From: DYRB01 sp963845265
GTDB lineage: Bacteria > Pseudomonadota > Gammaproteobacteria > Chromatiales > Chromatiaceae
Assembly: GCA_963845265.1 (NCBI GenBank)
Contig: CAWJRN010000005.1
Coordinates: forward strand, 1-64,000
Direction: 5' to 3'
DNA: 64,000 nucleotides
Every line of letters begins with the position of its first letter. The stretch's first letter is position 1. Positions 28,450-38,905 of this stretch are shown in pieces. The position numbers and the translations under genes were made by a program. The notes beneath the pieces are model-generated. The model was not told the DNA's origin and did not search any database. It worked only from the letters and a program-made list of their open reading frames with translations.

Positions 28450-28989
28450 TCAGTTCCGGAAGGGAAACTTAAACGCCTCGAGCAGGGCGCGCGCCTCGGC
28501 GTCCGTGCGGGCTGACGTGGTGATGGTGATATCCATACCACGCAGGGCGTCAATCTTGTCGTAATCGATCTCAGGGAACACGATCTGCTCCTTGAGACCC
28601 AGGGAATAATTCCCCCGCCCATCGAATGCCTTACCACTCATGCCGCGGAAGTCGCGAATTCGTGGGATAGCGACGTTGATCAGCCGGTCGAGGAACTCGT
28701 ACATCCGCTCCCGGCGCAGCGTGACCTTGCAGCCAACCGGCCAGCCTTCGCGGACCTTGAAGGCCGCCACTGACTTGCGAGCGTGCCTGATGATCGGCTG
28801 TTGGCCGGACAGCGCACGCAAATCCGAAACGGCATGCTCCAAGACCTTCTTGTCGGCAATCGCCTCACCGACACCCATATTAATGGTGATCTTCTGGATC
28901 CGAGGGATCTGCATCGCGCTCTTAAAACTAAAGCGCTCTTTGAGCTCGGCAGCGAGCTGCTCACGATAGAGAGTTTGCAATCTAGACAT
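28450..28989 (-). CDS. rplE: 50S ribosomal protein L5
   Basis: The 179-residue 5S rRNA-binding protein has PRIQKITINMGVGEAIADKK, the DLRALSGQQPIIRHARKSVA loop and the C-terminal GMDITITTSARTDAEARALL. It sits in the central protuberance and contacts P-site tRNA. It follows rplX by 14 bases. Confidence 0.98.
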   Translation of the reverse strand: MSRLQTLYREQLAAELKERFSFKSAMQIPRIQKITINMGVGEAIADKKVLEHAVSDLRALSGQQPIIRHARKSVAAFKVREGWPVGCKVTLRRERMYEFLDRLINVAIPRIRDFRGMSGKAFDGRGNYSLGLKEQIVFPEIDYDKIDALRGMDITITTSARTDAEARALLEAFKFPFRN

Positions 28990-29003
28990 GGCGGTTTCCT
29001 GAC

Positions 29004-29318
29004 TCAGACATCGACCACTTCGCCATCGGACTTAAAGACCCGCACCTTGCGACCATCGTCCAGGATCTTGAACCCTACCCGGTCTGCACGACCGGTCTGG
29101 GGATTGAAGAGCCCGACATTGGACACATCCAGCGACATCTCTTTGTCCACGATCCCGCCAGCCACACCGGCCTGAGGGTTACCTTTCTGGTGCTTTTTCA
29201 CCAGATTGACGTTTTCGACCAGGACACGACTCTCGTCGACGCGGAGCACTGTGCCCCGCTTGCCCTTATCTTTTCCCGTCAGGACGACTACGTCGTCCCC
29301 CTTCTTAATCTTGCGCAT
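29004..29318 (-). CDS. rplX: 50S ribosomal protein L24
   Basis: The 104-residue protein has an N-terminal KOW motif (MRKIKKGDDVVVLTGKDKGK) and the NLVKKHQKGNPQAGVAGGIV loop. L24 is one of the initiators of 50S assembly and lies near the tunnel exit. Confidence 0.98.
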   Translation of the reverse strand: MRKIKKGDDVVVLTGKDKGKRGTVLRVDESRVLVENVNLVKKHQKGNPQAGVAGGIVDKEMSLDVSNVGLFNPQTGRADRVGFKILDDGRKVRVFKSDGEVVDV

Positions 29319-29363
29319 GACCCGCTTTCCTCACACAACCTGTCGCTTCGCCCCGCCGCAGCC

Positions 29364-29732
29364 TTACAGCACTTCCGGCGCCAACGAGATGATCTTCATG
29401 AAGCGCTCACCGCGCAGCTCTCTGGTCACGGGCCCGAAGATACGGGTTCCGATCGGCTGAAGCTGGTTGTTGAGCAAAACCGCGGCGTTACCGTCGAACC
29501 GGATCAGAGACCCGTCGGGACGACGCACACCAACGGCGGTCCGCACGACCACCGCGTTAAAGACGTCACCCTTCTTGACCTTGCCGCGCGGAATGGCGTC
29601 CTTGACCGTGACCTTGATCACATCACCGATACCGGCATAGCGGCGGTGAGAGCCACCGAGTACCTTGATGCACTGCACGCGCTTGGCGCCGCTATTATCG
29701 GCAACGCTCAGATTGGTCTGCATCTGGATCAT
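29364..29732 (-). CDS. rplN: 50S ribosomal protein L14
   Basis: The 122-residue protein begins MIQMQTNLSVADNSGAKRVQ and has the L14 signature KGDVFNAVVVRTAVGVRRPD. It forms intersubunit bridge B8. Length is as in E. coli (123). A 98-base gap separates it from rpsQ. Confidence 0.98.
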   Translation of the reverse strand: MIQMQTNLSVADNSGAKRVQCIKVLGGSHRRYAGIGDVIKVTVKDAIPRGKVKKGDVFNAVVVRTAVGVRRPDGSLIRFDGNAAVLLNNQLQPIGTRIFGPVTRELRGERFMKIISLAPEVL

Positions 29733-29830
29733 TGTTGTTTCCTAAATCGTGCCGGCGGTTGGGCCGCTGTGCGACCAAAATTGCGCCAAAATATGTCGAA
29801 CGGGTGCGTCGATGCCGTTGCCTGAATGAC

Positions 29831-30139
29831 TCAGCGGGCCTTTTCGATGATTTCGATCAGGCGCCAGGCCTTGGTCTTAGACAGAGGCCTGCATTGCTCA
29901 ACACGGACTAGATCGCCGGTGCCGCAGGCATTTGCCTCGTCGTGGGCATGGACTTTACTGGAGCGCGTCATGAACTTGCCGTACAGCGGGTGGCGCACGC
30001 GCCGCTCGGTGAGAACGGTCACCGTCTTATCCATCGCGTGGCTGACCACACGTCCGGTAAGGGTACGGTTGCCCTGCGCCTCCGCGACAGCAGCCTCGCT
30101 CGCCTGATCGCCCATCGGCTCAACCATTGATTCAGTCAT
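29831..30139 (-). CDS. rpsQ: 30S ribosomal protein S17 with N-terminal extension
   Basis: The 102-residue protein has the S17 OB fold: RTLTGRVVSHAMDKTVTVLT, then HDEANACGTGDLVRVEQCRP. It is about 18 residues longer than the E. coli protein because of an acidic N-terminal stretch (MTESMVEPMGDQASEAAVAE). The start is supported by a four-base ATGA overlap with the rpmC stop, though an internal ATG nine residues in is possible. Confidence 0.95.
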   Translation of the reverse strand: MTESMVEPMGDQASEAAVAEAQGNRTLTGRVVSHAMDKTVTVLTERRVRHPLYGKFMTRSSKVHAHDEANACGTGDLVRVEQCRPLSKTKAWRLIEIIEKAR

Positions 30140-30348
30140 GCGGCACCCCCGACCTTCGTCTGATTCATCACCGTCTTGATCCGGGCGATGTTGCGACGGA
30201 CCAGCTTCATCTGCGACGGACGGGTTAGTTGACCGGTACCGCGCTGCATGCGCAGGTTGAATTGCTCCTTACGCAGGTCGAGCAGGTGTTGCTCCAACTC
30301 TGCCGGGGTGCTTTTCTTGAACTCGCTGAATTGCGCCTTGGCCTTCAT
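30136..30348 (-). CDS. rpmC: 50S ribosomal protein L29
   Basis: The product is a two-helix L29 protein of 70 residues (MKAKAQFSEFKKSTPAELEQ, then LTRPSQMKLVRRNIARIKTV). ATG 30348 overlaps the rplP stop by one base (TGATG); a GTG one codon upstream (30351) would give a GTGA overlap instead. L29 sits at the tunnel exit, near the SRP and trigger-factor binding site. Confidence 0.96.
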   Translation of the reverse strand: MKAKAQFSEFKKSTPAELEQHLLDLRKEQFNLRMQRGTGQLTRPSQMKLVRRNIARIKTVMNQTKVGGAA

Positions 30349-30761
30349 CACAAAATCGTCCGCTTCTCAAAGGTGGTTTGGATCGGGAGCTTGGCCGCCG
30401 CCCGCTTGAAGGCCAACCGGGCCAACTCCTCGGGGACGCCTTCGATCTCGTACAGCACCTTACCGGGCTGAATCAGGGCGACCCAGTATTCTACATTACC
30501 CTTGCCCTTACCCATGCGAACTTCGAGCGGCTTTTTTGTCACAGGCTTGTCGGGGAAGACCCGTATCCAGAGTTGCCCCCCGCGCTTAACCTGGCGGGAG
30601 ATCGCCCGGCGAGCCGACTCGATCTGACGCGCGGTGAGCCGCCCACGCTCGGTGGCCTTGAGGGCGAACTCCCCGAAGCTGACTTTGTTACCGGACTGGG
30701 CAAGGCCACGATTGCGTCCAGTAAACTGCTTACGGAACTTGGTACGTTTCGGCTGCAACAT
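30348..30761 (-). CDS. rplP: 50S ribosomal protein L16
   Basis: The 137-residue protein begins MLQPKRTKFRKQFTGRNRGL and carries the L16 signature GGQLWIRVFPDKPVTKKPLE followed by RMGKGKGNVEYWVALIQPG. L16 is needed for A-site tRNA accommodation. It is 3 bases after rpsC and overlaps rpmC. Confidence 0.98.
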   Translation of the reverse strand: MLQPKRTKFRKQFTGRNRGLAQSGNKVSFGEFALKATERGRLTARQIESARRAISRQVKRGGQLWIRVFPDKPVTKKPLEVRMGKGKGNVEYWVALIQPGKVLYEIEGVPEELARLAFKRAAAKLPIQTTFEKRTIL

Positions 30762-30764
30762 GGC

Positions 30765-31466
30765 TTAGCCCCTCCGATCCGATGCCCGCGGCGCTGAAGC
30801 CCTCGTCGGAGCCTTAGCAGCAGGCTCCTCTTGGACGCCCTCGAAGACTTCGCCCTTAAAGATCCAGACCTTGACGCCGATAACGCCATAGGTGGTCCGA
30901 GCCTCGGCAAAGCCATAGTCGATATCGGCCCGCAGGGTGTGCAATGGCACCCGACCCTCACGGGTCCATTCGCTACGCGCAATCTCGGCACCATTCAACC
31001 GCCCGGCGACGTGGACCTTAACCCCCAGCGCACCAAGGCGCATCGAGGTCTGGACGGCACGCTTCATGGCGCGACGGAACATGATGCGCCGCTCAAGTTG
31101 CTGAGCGATGCCTTCCGCAACCAACTGGGCATCGAGCTCCGGCTTACGGATTTCCTCGATGCTGATGTGCACCGGGATACCCATCATGCGCGAAACTTCG
31201 TTGCGCAGCGCGTCGATGTCCTCGCCCTTCTTACCGATCACAACGCCGGGACGGGCTGTGTGCACTGTGATGTGCGCATTCTTGGCCGGCCGGTCGATCT
31301 GGATGCGACTGACAGATGCCTGAAACAGGCGCTTCTTGAGGAAGGCGCGTACCTCGAGATCCTTATTGAGTAAATCGGCATAGTCCTTGGTATTGGCATA
31401 CCACTTGGACGTCCAGTCCTTGACAATACCTAGGCGGAACCCGATCGGATGAACTTTGTGACCCAT
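30765..31466 (-). CDS. rpsC: 30S ribosomal protein S3
   Basis: The 233-residue protein has the N-terminal MGHKVHPIGFRLGIVKDWTS, a type-II KH domain with the GxxG loop as VVIGKKGEDI (about residue 75), and the C-terminal fold TREGRVPLHTLRADIDYGFA. The Ala/Pro-rich tail is typical. S3 forms part of the mRNA entry helicase with S4 and S5. Confidence 0.98.
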   Translation of the reverse strand: MGHKVHPIGFRLGIVKDWTSKWYANTKDYADLLNKDLEVRAFLKKRLFQASVSRIQIDRPAKNAHITVHTARPGVVIGKKGEDIDALRNEVSRMMGIPVHISIEEIRKPELDAQLVAEGIAQQLERRIMFRRAMKRAVQTSMRLGALGVKVHVAGRLNGAEIARSEWTREGRVPLHTLRADIDYGFAEARTTYGVIGVKVWIFKGEVFEGVQEEPAAKAPTRASAPRASDRRG

Positions 31467-31521
31467 GCTGTACTCTCTCTTGACCTTTGGCTAGGACCCC
31501 TGGCTTGGACCCTGGGCCCTT

Positions 31522-31854
31522 TTAGCCTTCGGCCACAGTCAGGGTGATGTGGCTGGTGCGCTTGAAGATGCGCGCCGCCCGGCCCTTGGCCCGCGGGCGA
31601 ATGCGCTTCATGGTTGGACCCTCGTCCACCATGACCGACGCGACCTTGAGTTCGTCGATATCGGCGCCCTCGTTGTGCTCGGCATTGGCAATGGCCGACT
31701 CGAGCACCTTCTTGATCATCGGGGCACCCTTCTTGGTGCTGAAGGTCAGCGTATCCAATGCCCGCTCGACGTGTAGCCCACGGATCTGATCCGCGACCAA
31801 GCGCGCCTTCTGGGCGGAGATTCGCGCGTACTTCAGTTTGGCCATTGCTTGCAT
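31522..31854 (-). CDS. rplV: 50S ribosomal protein L22
   Basis: The 110-residue protein has the assembly domain (KYARISAQKARLVADQIRGL) and the extended loop that lines the exit tunnel (MVDEGPTMKRIRPRAKGRAA), intact at the site where macrolide-resistance deletions occur. ATG 31854 has GAGG nine bases upstream; ATG 31845 is an alternative. Confidence 0.97.
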   Translation of the reverse strand: MQAMAKLKYARISAQKARLVADQIRGLHVERALDTLTFSTKKGAPMIKKVLESAIANAEHNEGADIDELKVASVMVDEGPTMKRIRPRAKGRAARIFKRTSHITLTVAEG

Positions 31855-31898
31855 TTAAGAAATCCTCGTTACATTCCCTGGGGTAGCGCCCCTAGGAC

Positions 31899-32177
31899 CT
31901 ACTTCTTTTTCGATTTCTTGTCGGCCGCATGCCCGCGGAAGGTGCGCGTCAACGCAAATTCCCCGAGCTTGTGACCAATCATGTGTTCGTTGACCATCAC
32001 CGGGACGTGCGCACGCCCGTTGTGGACCGCGATCGTAAGCCCGACAAACTCGGGCAGAATCATTGAGCGGCGCGACCAAGTCTTGATGGGGCGCTTGCTA
32101 TTCTGCGCGACGGCCTCGTCCACCTTTTTGACGAGGTGGTGGTCCACAAAGGGTCCCTTTCGAACTGAGCGTGGCAC
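31899..32177 (-). CDS. rpsS: 30S ribosomal protein S19
   Basis: The 92-residue protein begins MPRSVRKGPFVDHHLVKKVD and has the HNGRAHVPVMVNEHMIGHKL segment. It binds the 16S rRNA 3' domain with S13 in the head. It follows rplB by 19 bases. Confidence 0.98.
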   Translation of the reverse strand: MPRSVRKGPFVDHHLVKKVDEAVAQNSKRPIKTWSRRSMILPEFVGLTIAVHNGRAHVPVMVNEHMIGHKLGEFALTRTFRGHAADKKSKKK

Positions 32178-32196
32178 TGGATCAATCTCCCCTTGT

Positions 32197-33024
32197 CTAC
32201 TTACGACCGCGACGGCGGACGATCATGGCGTCGGTGCGTTTGTTCTTGCGGGTCTTGTGACCCTTGGTCGGAACGCCCCAGGGCGTCACGGGGTGACGAC
32301 CACCCGAGGTACGACCTTCGCCGCCACCATGCGGGTGATCTACCGGGTTCATCACCACGCCGCGCACCGTCGGACGGACACCGCGCCAGCGCGTCGCGCC
32401 GGCCTTACCGAGCTTGCGCAGGCTGTTCTCGTGGTTGCCCACCTCACCGATCACCGCCCGGCACTCGGAGTGCACCTTCCGCGTCTCACCGGACCGCAAC
32501 CTCAGGGTGGCATAGATCCCCTCACGTGCGATCAGCTGGGCAGAGCCACCCGCCGCCCGCACCAACTGGGCGCCCTTACCGGGACGAAGCTCAATGCAGT
32601 GCACCTGGGTACCAACCGGAATGTTGCGCAGCGGTAGACAGTTGCCGAGGCTAATCGGAGCGTCTTCGCCCGAATGCACGGTATCCCCGGGCTTCATGCC
32701 CTTCGCTGCGATGATGTAGGTCCGCTCCCCGTCTGCAAACTTGAGCAACGCGAGGTGTGCACTGCGATTCGGGTCGTACTCGATGTGCTCGACCACTGCC
32801 GGCACACCGTCCTTGCGCCGCTTGAAATCAACGATGCGGTACCGCTGCTTGTGACCACCACCTTGGTGGCGAACCGTGATACGCCCGTTCTTATTGCGGC
32901 CACCATGGCGATGCTTGGTGTCAAGCAGCGCCTTGTGGGGCTCTCCTTTGTGCAACCCCGGGGTCTGCACCTTGACGACGAAACGCCGCCCTGCGGAGGT
33001 TGGATTTGTCTTTACGATTGCCAT
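32197..33024 (-). CDS. rplB: 50S ribosomal protein L2
   Basis: The 275-residue protein has the central OB and SH3-like domains (GGGHKQRYRIVDFKRRKDG; IELRPGKGAQLVRAAGGSA) and the peptidyl-transferase-proximal loop GVVMNPVDHPHGGGEGRT, including the conserved histidine. It is the largest 50S protein and a primary binder of 23S rRNA. Confidence 0.98.
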   Translation of the reverse strand: MAIVKTNPTSAGRRFVVKVQTPGLHKGEPHKALLDTKHRHGGRNKNGRITVRHQGGGHKQRYRIVDFKRRKDGVPAVVEHIEYDPNRSAHLALLKFADGERTYIIAAKGMKPGDTVHSGEDAPISLGNCLPLRNIPVGTQVHCIELRPGKGAQLVRAAGGSAQLIAREGIYATLRLRSGETRKVHSECRAVIGEVGNHENSLRKLGKAGATRWRGVRPTVRGVVMNPVDHPHGGGEGRTSGGRHPVTPWGVPTKGHKTRKNKRTDAMIVRRRGRK

Positions 33025-33071
33025 CTTTGAGCCATCCGTTCTGTGCGTGCTCAGTGCGACGCAGGGGCGCC

Positions 33072-33365
33072 TTAAGCGCCGCCGCCGAAGTCGATGCTTT
33101 GCCCGGCCTTGAGCCGAACGTAAGCCTTACGCCAATCTTGGCGAGTACCAAAACGCTGACTGAAGCGCTTCTTCTTGCCCTTCACGTTGACGACCTGGAC
33201 ACCCTCGACCTGCACGTCGAACAGGGACTCGACAGCCGCCCCAATCTCGCGCTTGGTCGCGTCGGTCGCGACGCGGAAGGCATACTGCTGGGCCTCCGCC
33301 GCCATGGCAGCCTTCTCGGAGACCACTGGACTCAGGAGCACCATCATCAAGCGTTCTTTGTTCAT
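33072..33365 (-). CDS. rplW: 50S ribosomal protein L23
   Basis: The 97-residue protein has LLSPVVSEKAAMAAEAQQYA and FDVQVEGVQVVNVKGKKKRF, the exit-site beta hairpin. L23 is the docking site for trigger factor and SRP. The ATG overlaps the rplD stop by four bases. Confidence 0.98.
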   Translation of the reverse strand: MNKERLMMVLLSPVVSEKAAMAAEAQQYAFRVATDATKREIGAAVESLFDVQVEGVQVVNVKGKKKRFSQRFGTRQDWRKAYVRLKAGQSIDFGGGA

Positions 33366-33979
33366 GCAAAGCGCTCCTCAAGCATGCGCACCGCAGCCTC
33401 AGTGGCGAGCACATGCTCAAAAGCCACCAGGCTTGCAGGATCAACCTCACGAACGGTCATCACATCGACGCCGGGTAGGTTCCGTGCTGCGAGAAAAAGA
33501 TTATCGGCTAAGCCTTCGGTCAAAATCAGCACGTCCGTGAGGTCCAACGCACCGAGCCTAGCCACCAAGTCTTTGGTCTTGGGCGCCGCCAGCGTCAACT
33601 CCGGCACGACCACGAGCCGCCCTTGGCGCGCCAATTCGGAGATGATGGAGCGGACGGCGCCCCGGTACATCTTGCGATTGACCTTCTGGCTGTAGTCCCG
33701 CGGGACGGCCGCAAAGGCGCGACCACCACTGCGCCACAGCGGACCACGTGTCGTACCGGCACGCGCCCGACCAGTGCCCTTCTGACGAAACGGCTTTTGA
33801 CCGCCGCCACTCACCTGAGCTCGCGTCTTCTGAGCCTTAGTTCCGGCTCGCGACCCAGCCAGATAGGCGGTCACCACCTGATGAATCAGGCCGGGCTTGA
33901 ACTCGGCACCGAAAACCTCGTCGGAGACTGCCAGGCTCACAGCCCCGCCTCCGGTCTCATTTTGAATCGACAGATCCAT
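33362..33979 (-). CDS. rplD: 50S ribosomal protein L4
   Basis: The 205-residue protein has the tunnel loop QKTRAQVSGGGQKPFRQKGT and GRARAGTTRGPLWRSGG, intact at macrolide-resistance sites, and a globular domain (LVVVPELTLAAPKTKDLVAR). In E. coli L4 represses its own S10 operon through a leader hairpin; no such leader is possible here because tufA abuts rpsJ. Confidence 0.98.
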   Translation of the reverse strand: MDLSIQNETGGGAVSLAVSDEVFGAEFKPGLIHQVVTAYLAGSRAGTKAQKTRAQVSGGGQKPFRQKGTGRARAGTTRGPLWRSGGRAFAAVPRDYSQKVNRKMYRGAVRSIISELARQGRLVVVPELTLAAPKTKDLVARLGALDLTDVLILTEGLADNLFLAARNLPGVDVMTVREVDPASLVAFEHVLATEAAVRMLEERFA

Positions 33980-33992
33980 GACTGATCAGCCC

Positions 33993-34637
33993 CTATTTCT
34001 TGTGCTTGACCGAGGGGACCACGATCAGGTGGCCACCGGTGGGACCCGGGACACCGCCGCGGACCAGGAGCAAGTTGCGCTCCGCATCGACCCGAACGAC
34101 CACCAGACTCTGCTGGCAGCGCTGAACGCTGCCGAGATGGCCAGCCATCTTCTTACCCTTGAAGACGCGACCGGGGGTCTGGTTCTGACCGACGGAGCCG
34201 TGGACGCGATGGGAGACCGAGTTGCCGTGGGTCCAATCCTGGGTACGGAAATGATGCCGCTTCACCACGCCTGCGAAGCCGCGACCCTTGGTCACGCCGC
34301 GCACATCGACCTTCTCGCCTTCGGTGAAGATCGCTACGGTGATGTCTTTGCCGACCTCGAGGTCCGTACCCTCATCCTTGGCAAGCCGAAACTCGCCGAG
34401 CTTGGCGCCGGCCTCCACCCCAGCCTTGGCATAGTGCCCGGCCATGGGCTTGGTCACCCGACTCGCCCTGCGGGTGCCGCTGGCGACCTGGACCGCCCGG
34501 TAGCCGTCGGTGTCGACGTCCTTGATCTGGCTGATGCGGTTCGGCTGCACCTCGATGACCGTCACCGGAATGGTCACACCTTCTTCGGTGAAGACCCGGG
34601 TCATGCCGGCCTTGCGGCCAATCACTCCAATGGTCAT
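33993..34637 (-). CDS. rplC: 50S ribosomal protein L3
   Basis: The 214-residue protein begins MTIGVIGRKAGMTRVFTEEG. The loop reaching the peptidyl transferase centre (HGSVGQNQTPGRVFKGKKM) keeps the glutamine that is methylated by PrmB in E. coli. With L24 it starts 50S assembly. Confidence 0.98.
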   Translation of the reverse strand: MTIGVIGRKAGMTRVFTEEGVTIPVTVIEVQPNRISQIKDVDTDGYRAVQVASGTRRASRVTKPMAGHYAKAGVEAGAKLGEFRLAKDEGTDLEVGKDITVAIFTEGEKVDVRGVTKGRGFAGVVKRHHFRTQDWTHGNSVSHRVHGSVGQNQTPGRVFKGKKMAGHLGSVQRCQQSLVVVRVDAERNLLLVRGGVPGPTGGHLIVVPSVKHKK

Positions 34638-34648
34638 GACGCTTCTCC

Positions 34649-34960
34649 TCAGCTCAACTTAATCTGGACATCTACGCCTGCGGCGAGATCCAGCTTCATC
34701 AGGGCGTCGACAGTCTTGTCGGTGGGATCGACGATGTCCATCAGTCGCTTGTGAGTCCGCAGCTCATACTGGTCCCGGGCGTCTTTGTTGACATGCGGAG
34801 ACACCAGTACAGTGAAGCGCTCGTGCTTCGACGGCAGCGGAACCGGCCCGCGAACCTGGGCTCCGGTGCGCTTTGCGGTGTCGACGATTTCACGCGCCGA
34901 TTGGTCGATCAGGCGGTGATCGAAGGCCTTCAAATTGATACGAATTCTTTGGTTTGCCAT
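34649..34960 (-). CDS. rpsJ: 30S ribosomal protein S10 (NusE)
   Basis: The 103-residue protein has RIRINLKAFDHRLIDQSARE and GPVPLPSKHERFTVLVSPHV, with the 30S-head loop between. S10 also acts as NusE in transcription antitermination. Its ATG is only 5 bases after the tufA stop, so the S10 cluster probably has no promoter of its own directly upstream. Confidence 0.98.
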   Translation of the reverse strand: MANQRIRINLKAFDHRLIDQSAREIVDTAKRTGAQVRGPVPLPSKHERFTVLVSPHVNKDARDQYELRTHKRLMDIVDPTDKTVDALMKLDLAAGVDVQIKLS

Positions 34961-34965
34961 GGCTC

Positions 34966-36156
<1,191 letters not shown>

Positions 36157-36217
36157 CGCGATCTACCTGCCTCGACTTAAGGATCTCAATTGGGAGAATC
36201 TCAATTGAGCATCTCAA

Positions 36218-38311
36218 CTAGTGACTCTTGGCGACGGCCCCGGCAAGATTTGCCGGCACCTCACTGTATTTTGAAAATTCCATACTGTAAGTGGCCCGGC
36301 CTTGGGTCGCCGAGCGCAGGTCGGTGGAATATCCGAACATCTGCGCTAGGGGTACCTCGGCGCGGACGATCCGGCCTGAGGGGGCATCTTCCATGCCCTG
36401 AATAATGCCTCTGCGACTATTCAGGTCGCCCATCACGTGACCCATGAAGTCCTCTGGGGTCACCACCTCAACCCTCATGATCGGCTCCAGCAACACTGGC
36501 CTAGCCCTGGCCACCGCCTCTCGCATGCCGATCGATCCGGCGATCTTGAAGGCCATCTCGCTCGAATCCACGTCATGGTACGAGCCATCGTAGAGCGTCA
36601 CTCGGATGTCCACCATCGGGAAACCCGCGATCACCCCGTTCGCCATTGCCTCTTGGACGCCCTTGTCCACCGCCGGAACGTATTCCTTCGGGACAGTCCC
36701 TCCGACCACCGCGCTCACGAACTCGTAGCCGGCACCTTGCTCCCGAGGTTCGACCCTCAGGTAGACGTGACCATATTGACCCCGACCACCCGACTGACGA
36801 ACGAACTTGCCTTCCTGCTCGACCTTGGCCCGAATGGTCTCGCGGTAGCTCACCTGCGGCGCCCCGACCTTGGCCGCCACCGAGAACTCGCGCCGCATGC
36901 GATCAACGATGATCTCCAGGTGCAACTCGCCCATCCCGGAGATGATGGTCTGCCCCGACTCTTCGTCCGTGTGGACCCGAAAAGAGGGGTCCTCCTGGGC
37001 GAGCTTGGACAGGGCCACCCCCATCTTCTCCTGATCCGCCTGGGTCCGCGGCTCGACCGCCACCGAGATGACGGGTTCCGGGAACTCCATACGCTCCAGC
37101 GTTAGGATCCGACCCTGACTGCACAGCGTGTCGCCTGTGGTTACGTCCTTGAGGCCGACTGCTGCAGCGATATCGCCGGCGCAAACCTCTTTGAGCTCCT
37201 TGCGATCATTGGCGTGCATCTGCAGGATTCGGCCAATGCGCTCGCGCTTGCCCTTGATGGGGTTAAACACGGCGTCGCCTGACTTGAGCACCCCTGAGTA
37301 GACGCGGAAGAAAGTCAGCGTCCCCACGTAGGGGTCGGTGGCTATCTTAAACGCCAACGCCGCGAAGGGCGCATCGTCTCGAACCGGGCACTCCCGCTCG
37401 GTCTCTCCGTCGTCCAGCAGCCCGCTGATCGGCGGCACGTCTATCGGCGCCGGCATGTACTCGATGATGGCATCGAGCATCGCCTGCACGCCCTTGTTCT
37501 TAAAGGCCGACCCACACAAGACTGGGACGATCTCGTTGTTCAGTGTGCGTGCCCTTAGGCCCGCCTTAATCTCTGCAACCGTCAGCTCGCCACCATCGAT
37601 GTAGCGCTCCAGCAGCGCGTCACTCGATTCGGCAGCGGCCTCGACCAGACGCCCGCGCCACTCCAGACACTGCGCCACCATGTCGGCGGGCACGGACTCC
37701 AGCGCAAACTGCATGCCCTTGGTCTCGTCATCCCATAGGATCGCTTGCATCCCAATGAGATCGACCACGCCCAGGAACCCTTCCTCAGCCCCGATGGGAA
37801 GCTGGATCGGGATCGCTTTCGCACCAAGGCGATCACGTATCTGACCCACCACTCGCAGAAAGTCTGCCCCCGTGCGATCCATCTTGTTCACGAAGCACAG
37901 GCGGGGCACCTTGTACTTGTCGGCCTGTCGCCAGACCGTCTCGGACTGGGGTTCGACCCCCCCAACCGCGCAAAACACCGCGCAGGCCCCGTCCAAGACC
38001 CTCAGGGATCGTTCCACCTCAATGGTGAAATCGACGTGCCCCGGTGTGTCGATGATGTTGATCCGGTGCTCCGGAAACTGCCGATCCATACCGGACCAGA
38101 AACAAGTCGTCGCCGCGGAGGTGATGGTGATCCCCCGCTCCTGCTCCTGTTCCATCCAATCCATGGTGGCAGCGCCGTCGTGCACTTCGCCTAACTTGTG
38201 AGACACCCCTGTATAAAACAGGACGCGCTCGGTCGTCGTGGTCTTACCGGCATCGATGTGCGCCATGATTCCGACATTGCGGTAGCGCTCAATTGGGGTG
38301 CTGCGTGCCAC
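36218..38311 (-). CDS. fusA: Elongation factor G
   Basis: The 697-residue translocase has the P-loop IMAHIDAGKTTTTER, switch II DTPGHVDFTIEVER and NKMDRTGAD in domain 1. Domain IV starts near RGQYGHVYLRVEP and the C-terminal domain has IIQGMEDAPSGRIVRAEVPL. Length and motifs are those of canonical FusA. It catalyses tRNA-mRNA translocation and, with RRF, ribosome recycling. Confidence 0.98.
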   Translation of the reverse strand: MARSTPIERYRNVGIMAHIDAGKTTTTERVLFYTGVSHKLGEVHDGAATMDWMEQEQERGITITSAATTCFWSGMDRQFPEHRINIIDTPGHVDFTIEVERSLRVLDGACAVFCAVGGVEPQSETVWRQADKYKVPRLCFVNKMDRTGADFLRVVGQIRDRLGAKAIPIQLPIGAEEGFLGVVDLIGMQAILWDDETKGMQFALESVPADMVAQCLEWRGRLVEAAAESSDALLERYIDGGELTVAEIKAGLRARTLNNEIVPVLCGSAFKNKGVQAMLDAIIEYMPAPIDVPPISGLLDDGETERECPVRDDAPFAALAFKIATDPYVGTLTFFRVYSGVLKSGDAVFNPIKGKRERIGRILQMHANDRKELKEVCAGDIAAAVGLKDVTTGDTLCSQGRILTLERMEFPEPVISVAVEPRTQADQEKMGVALSKLAQEDPSFRVHTDEESGQTIISGMGELHLEIIVDRMRREFSVAAKVGAPQVSYRETIRAKVEQEGKFVRQSGGRGQYGHVYLRVEPREQGAGYEFVSAVVGGTVPKEYVPAVDKGVQEAMANGVIAGFPMVDIRVTLYDGSYHDVDSSEMAFKIAGSIGMREAVARARPVLLEPIMRVEVVTPEDFMGHVMGDLNSRRGIIQGMEDAPSGRIVRAEVPLAQMFGYSTDLRSATQGRATYSMEFSKYSEVPANLAGAVAKSH

Positions 38312-38352
38312 GACTGCTCTGCCTTAAGGGCCACAAGGCCCGCTCGGCAACC

Positions 38353-38823
38353 CTACCAGCGGTAATGCGAGAAGGCCTTATTAGCCTCCGCCATGCGGTG
38401 AGTGTCTTCCTTTTTCTTGACCGCGGAACCACGAGAGTCCGAGGCGTCCATCAGCTCACCCGCCAGACGGTGCGCCATGGACTTCTCCGAACGCTTACGG
38501 GCCGCATCAATCAGCCAGCGCATCGCCAGAGAGTTGCGGCGCGCCGGGCGAACCTCGACAGGGACCTGATAGGTCGCGCCACCCACGCGGCGGGACTTGA
38601 CCTCGACCGCGGGCCGGACATTTTCCATGGCTCGCCCGAGCATCTCGATGGGCTCACCGCCCTTGCGCTCGGCCATCTGGTCCAGAGCGCCATAGATGAT
38701 TCGCTCGGCAACCGACTTCTTGCCGTCTTCCATCAGCATATTGATGAACTTGGCAAGCAGCTCACTCTTGTGCTTCGGATCCGGCAGGATCTGGCGGCGG
38801 GCGGCAACGCGTCTTCTTGGCAT
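38353..38823 (-). CDS. rpsG: 30S ribosomal protein S7
   Basis: The 156-residue protein begins MPRRRVAARRQILPDPKHKS and has ENVRPAVEVKSRRVGGATYQ, the beta ribbon at the E site. S7 nucleates the 30S head and represses the str operon in E. coli. It is 82 bases after rpsL and 41 before fusA. Confidence 0.98.
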   Translation of the reverse strand: MPRRRVAARRQILPDPKHKSELLAKFINMLMEDGKKSVAERIIYGALDQMAERKGGEPIEMLGRAMENVRPAVEVKSRRVGGATYQVPVEVRPARRNSLAMRWLIDAARKRSEKSMAHRLAGELMDASDSRGSAVKKKEDTHRMAEANKAFSHYRW

Positions 38824-38905
38824 GTGTAAAGGCTCCGACCTTGCGTATTGCGTACTGTGTGGCTTTCAGGCCGCCCTGATCGAGCAGGGCAAGCTGCGGG
38901 CTCGC

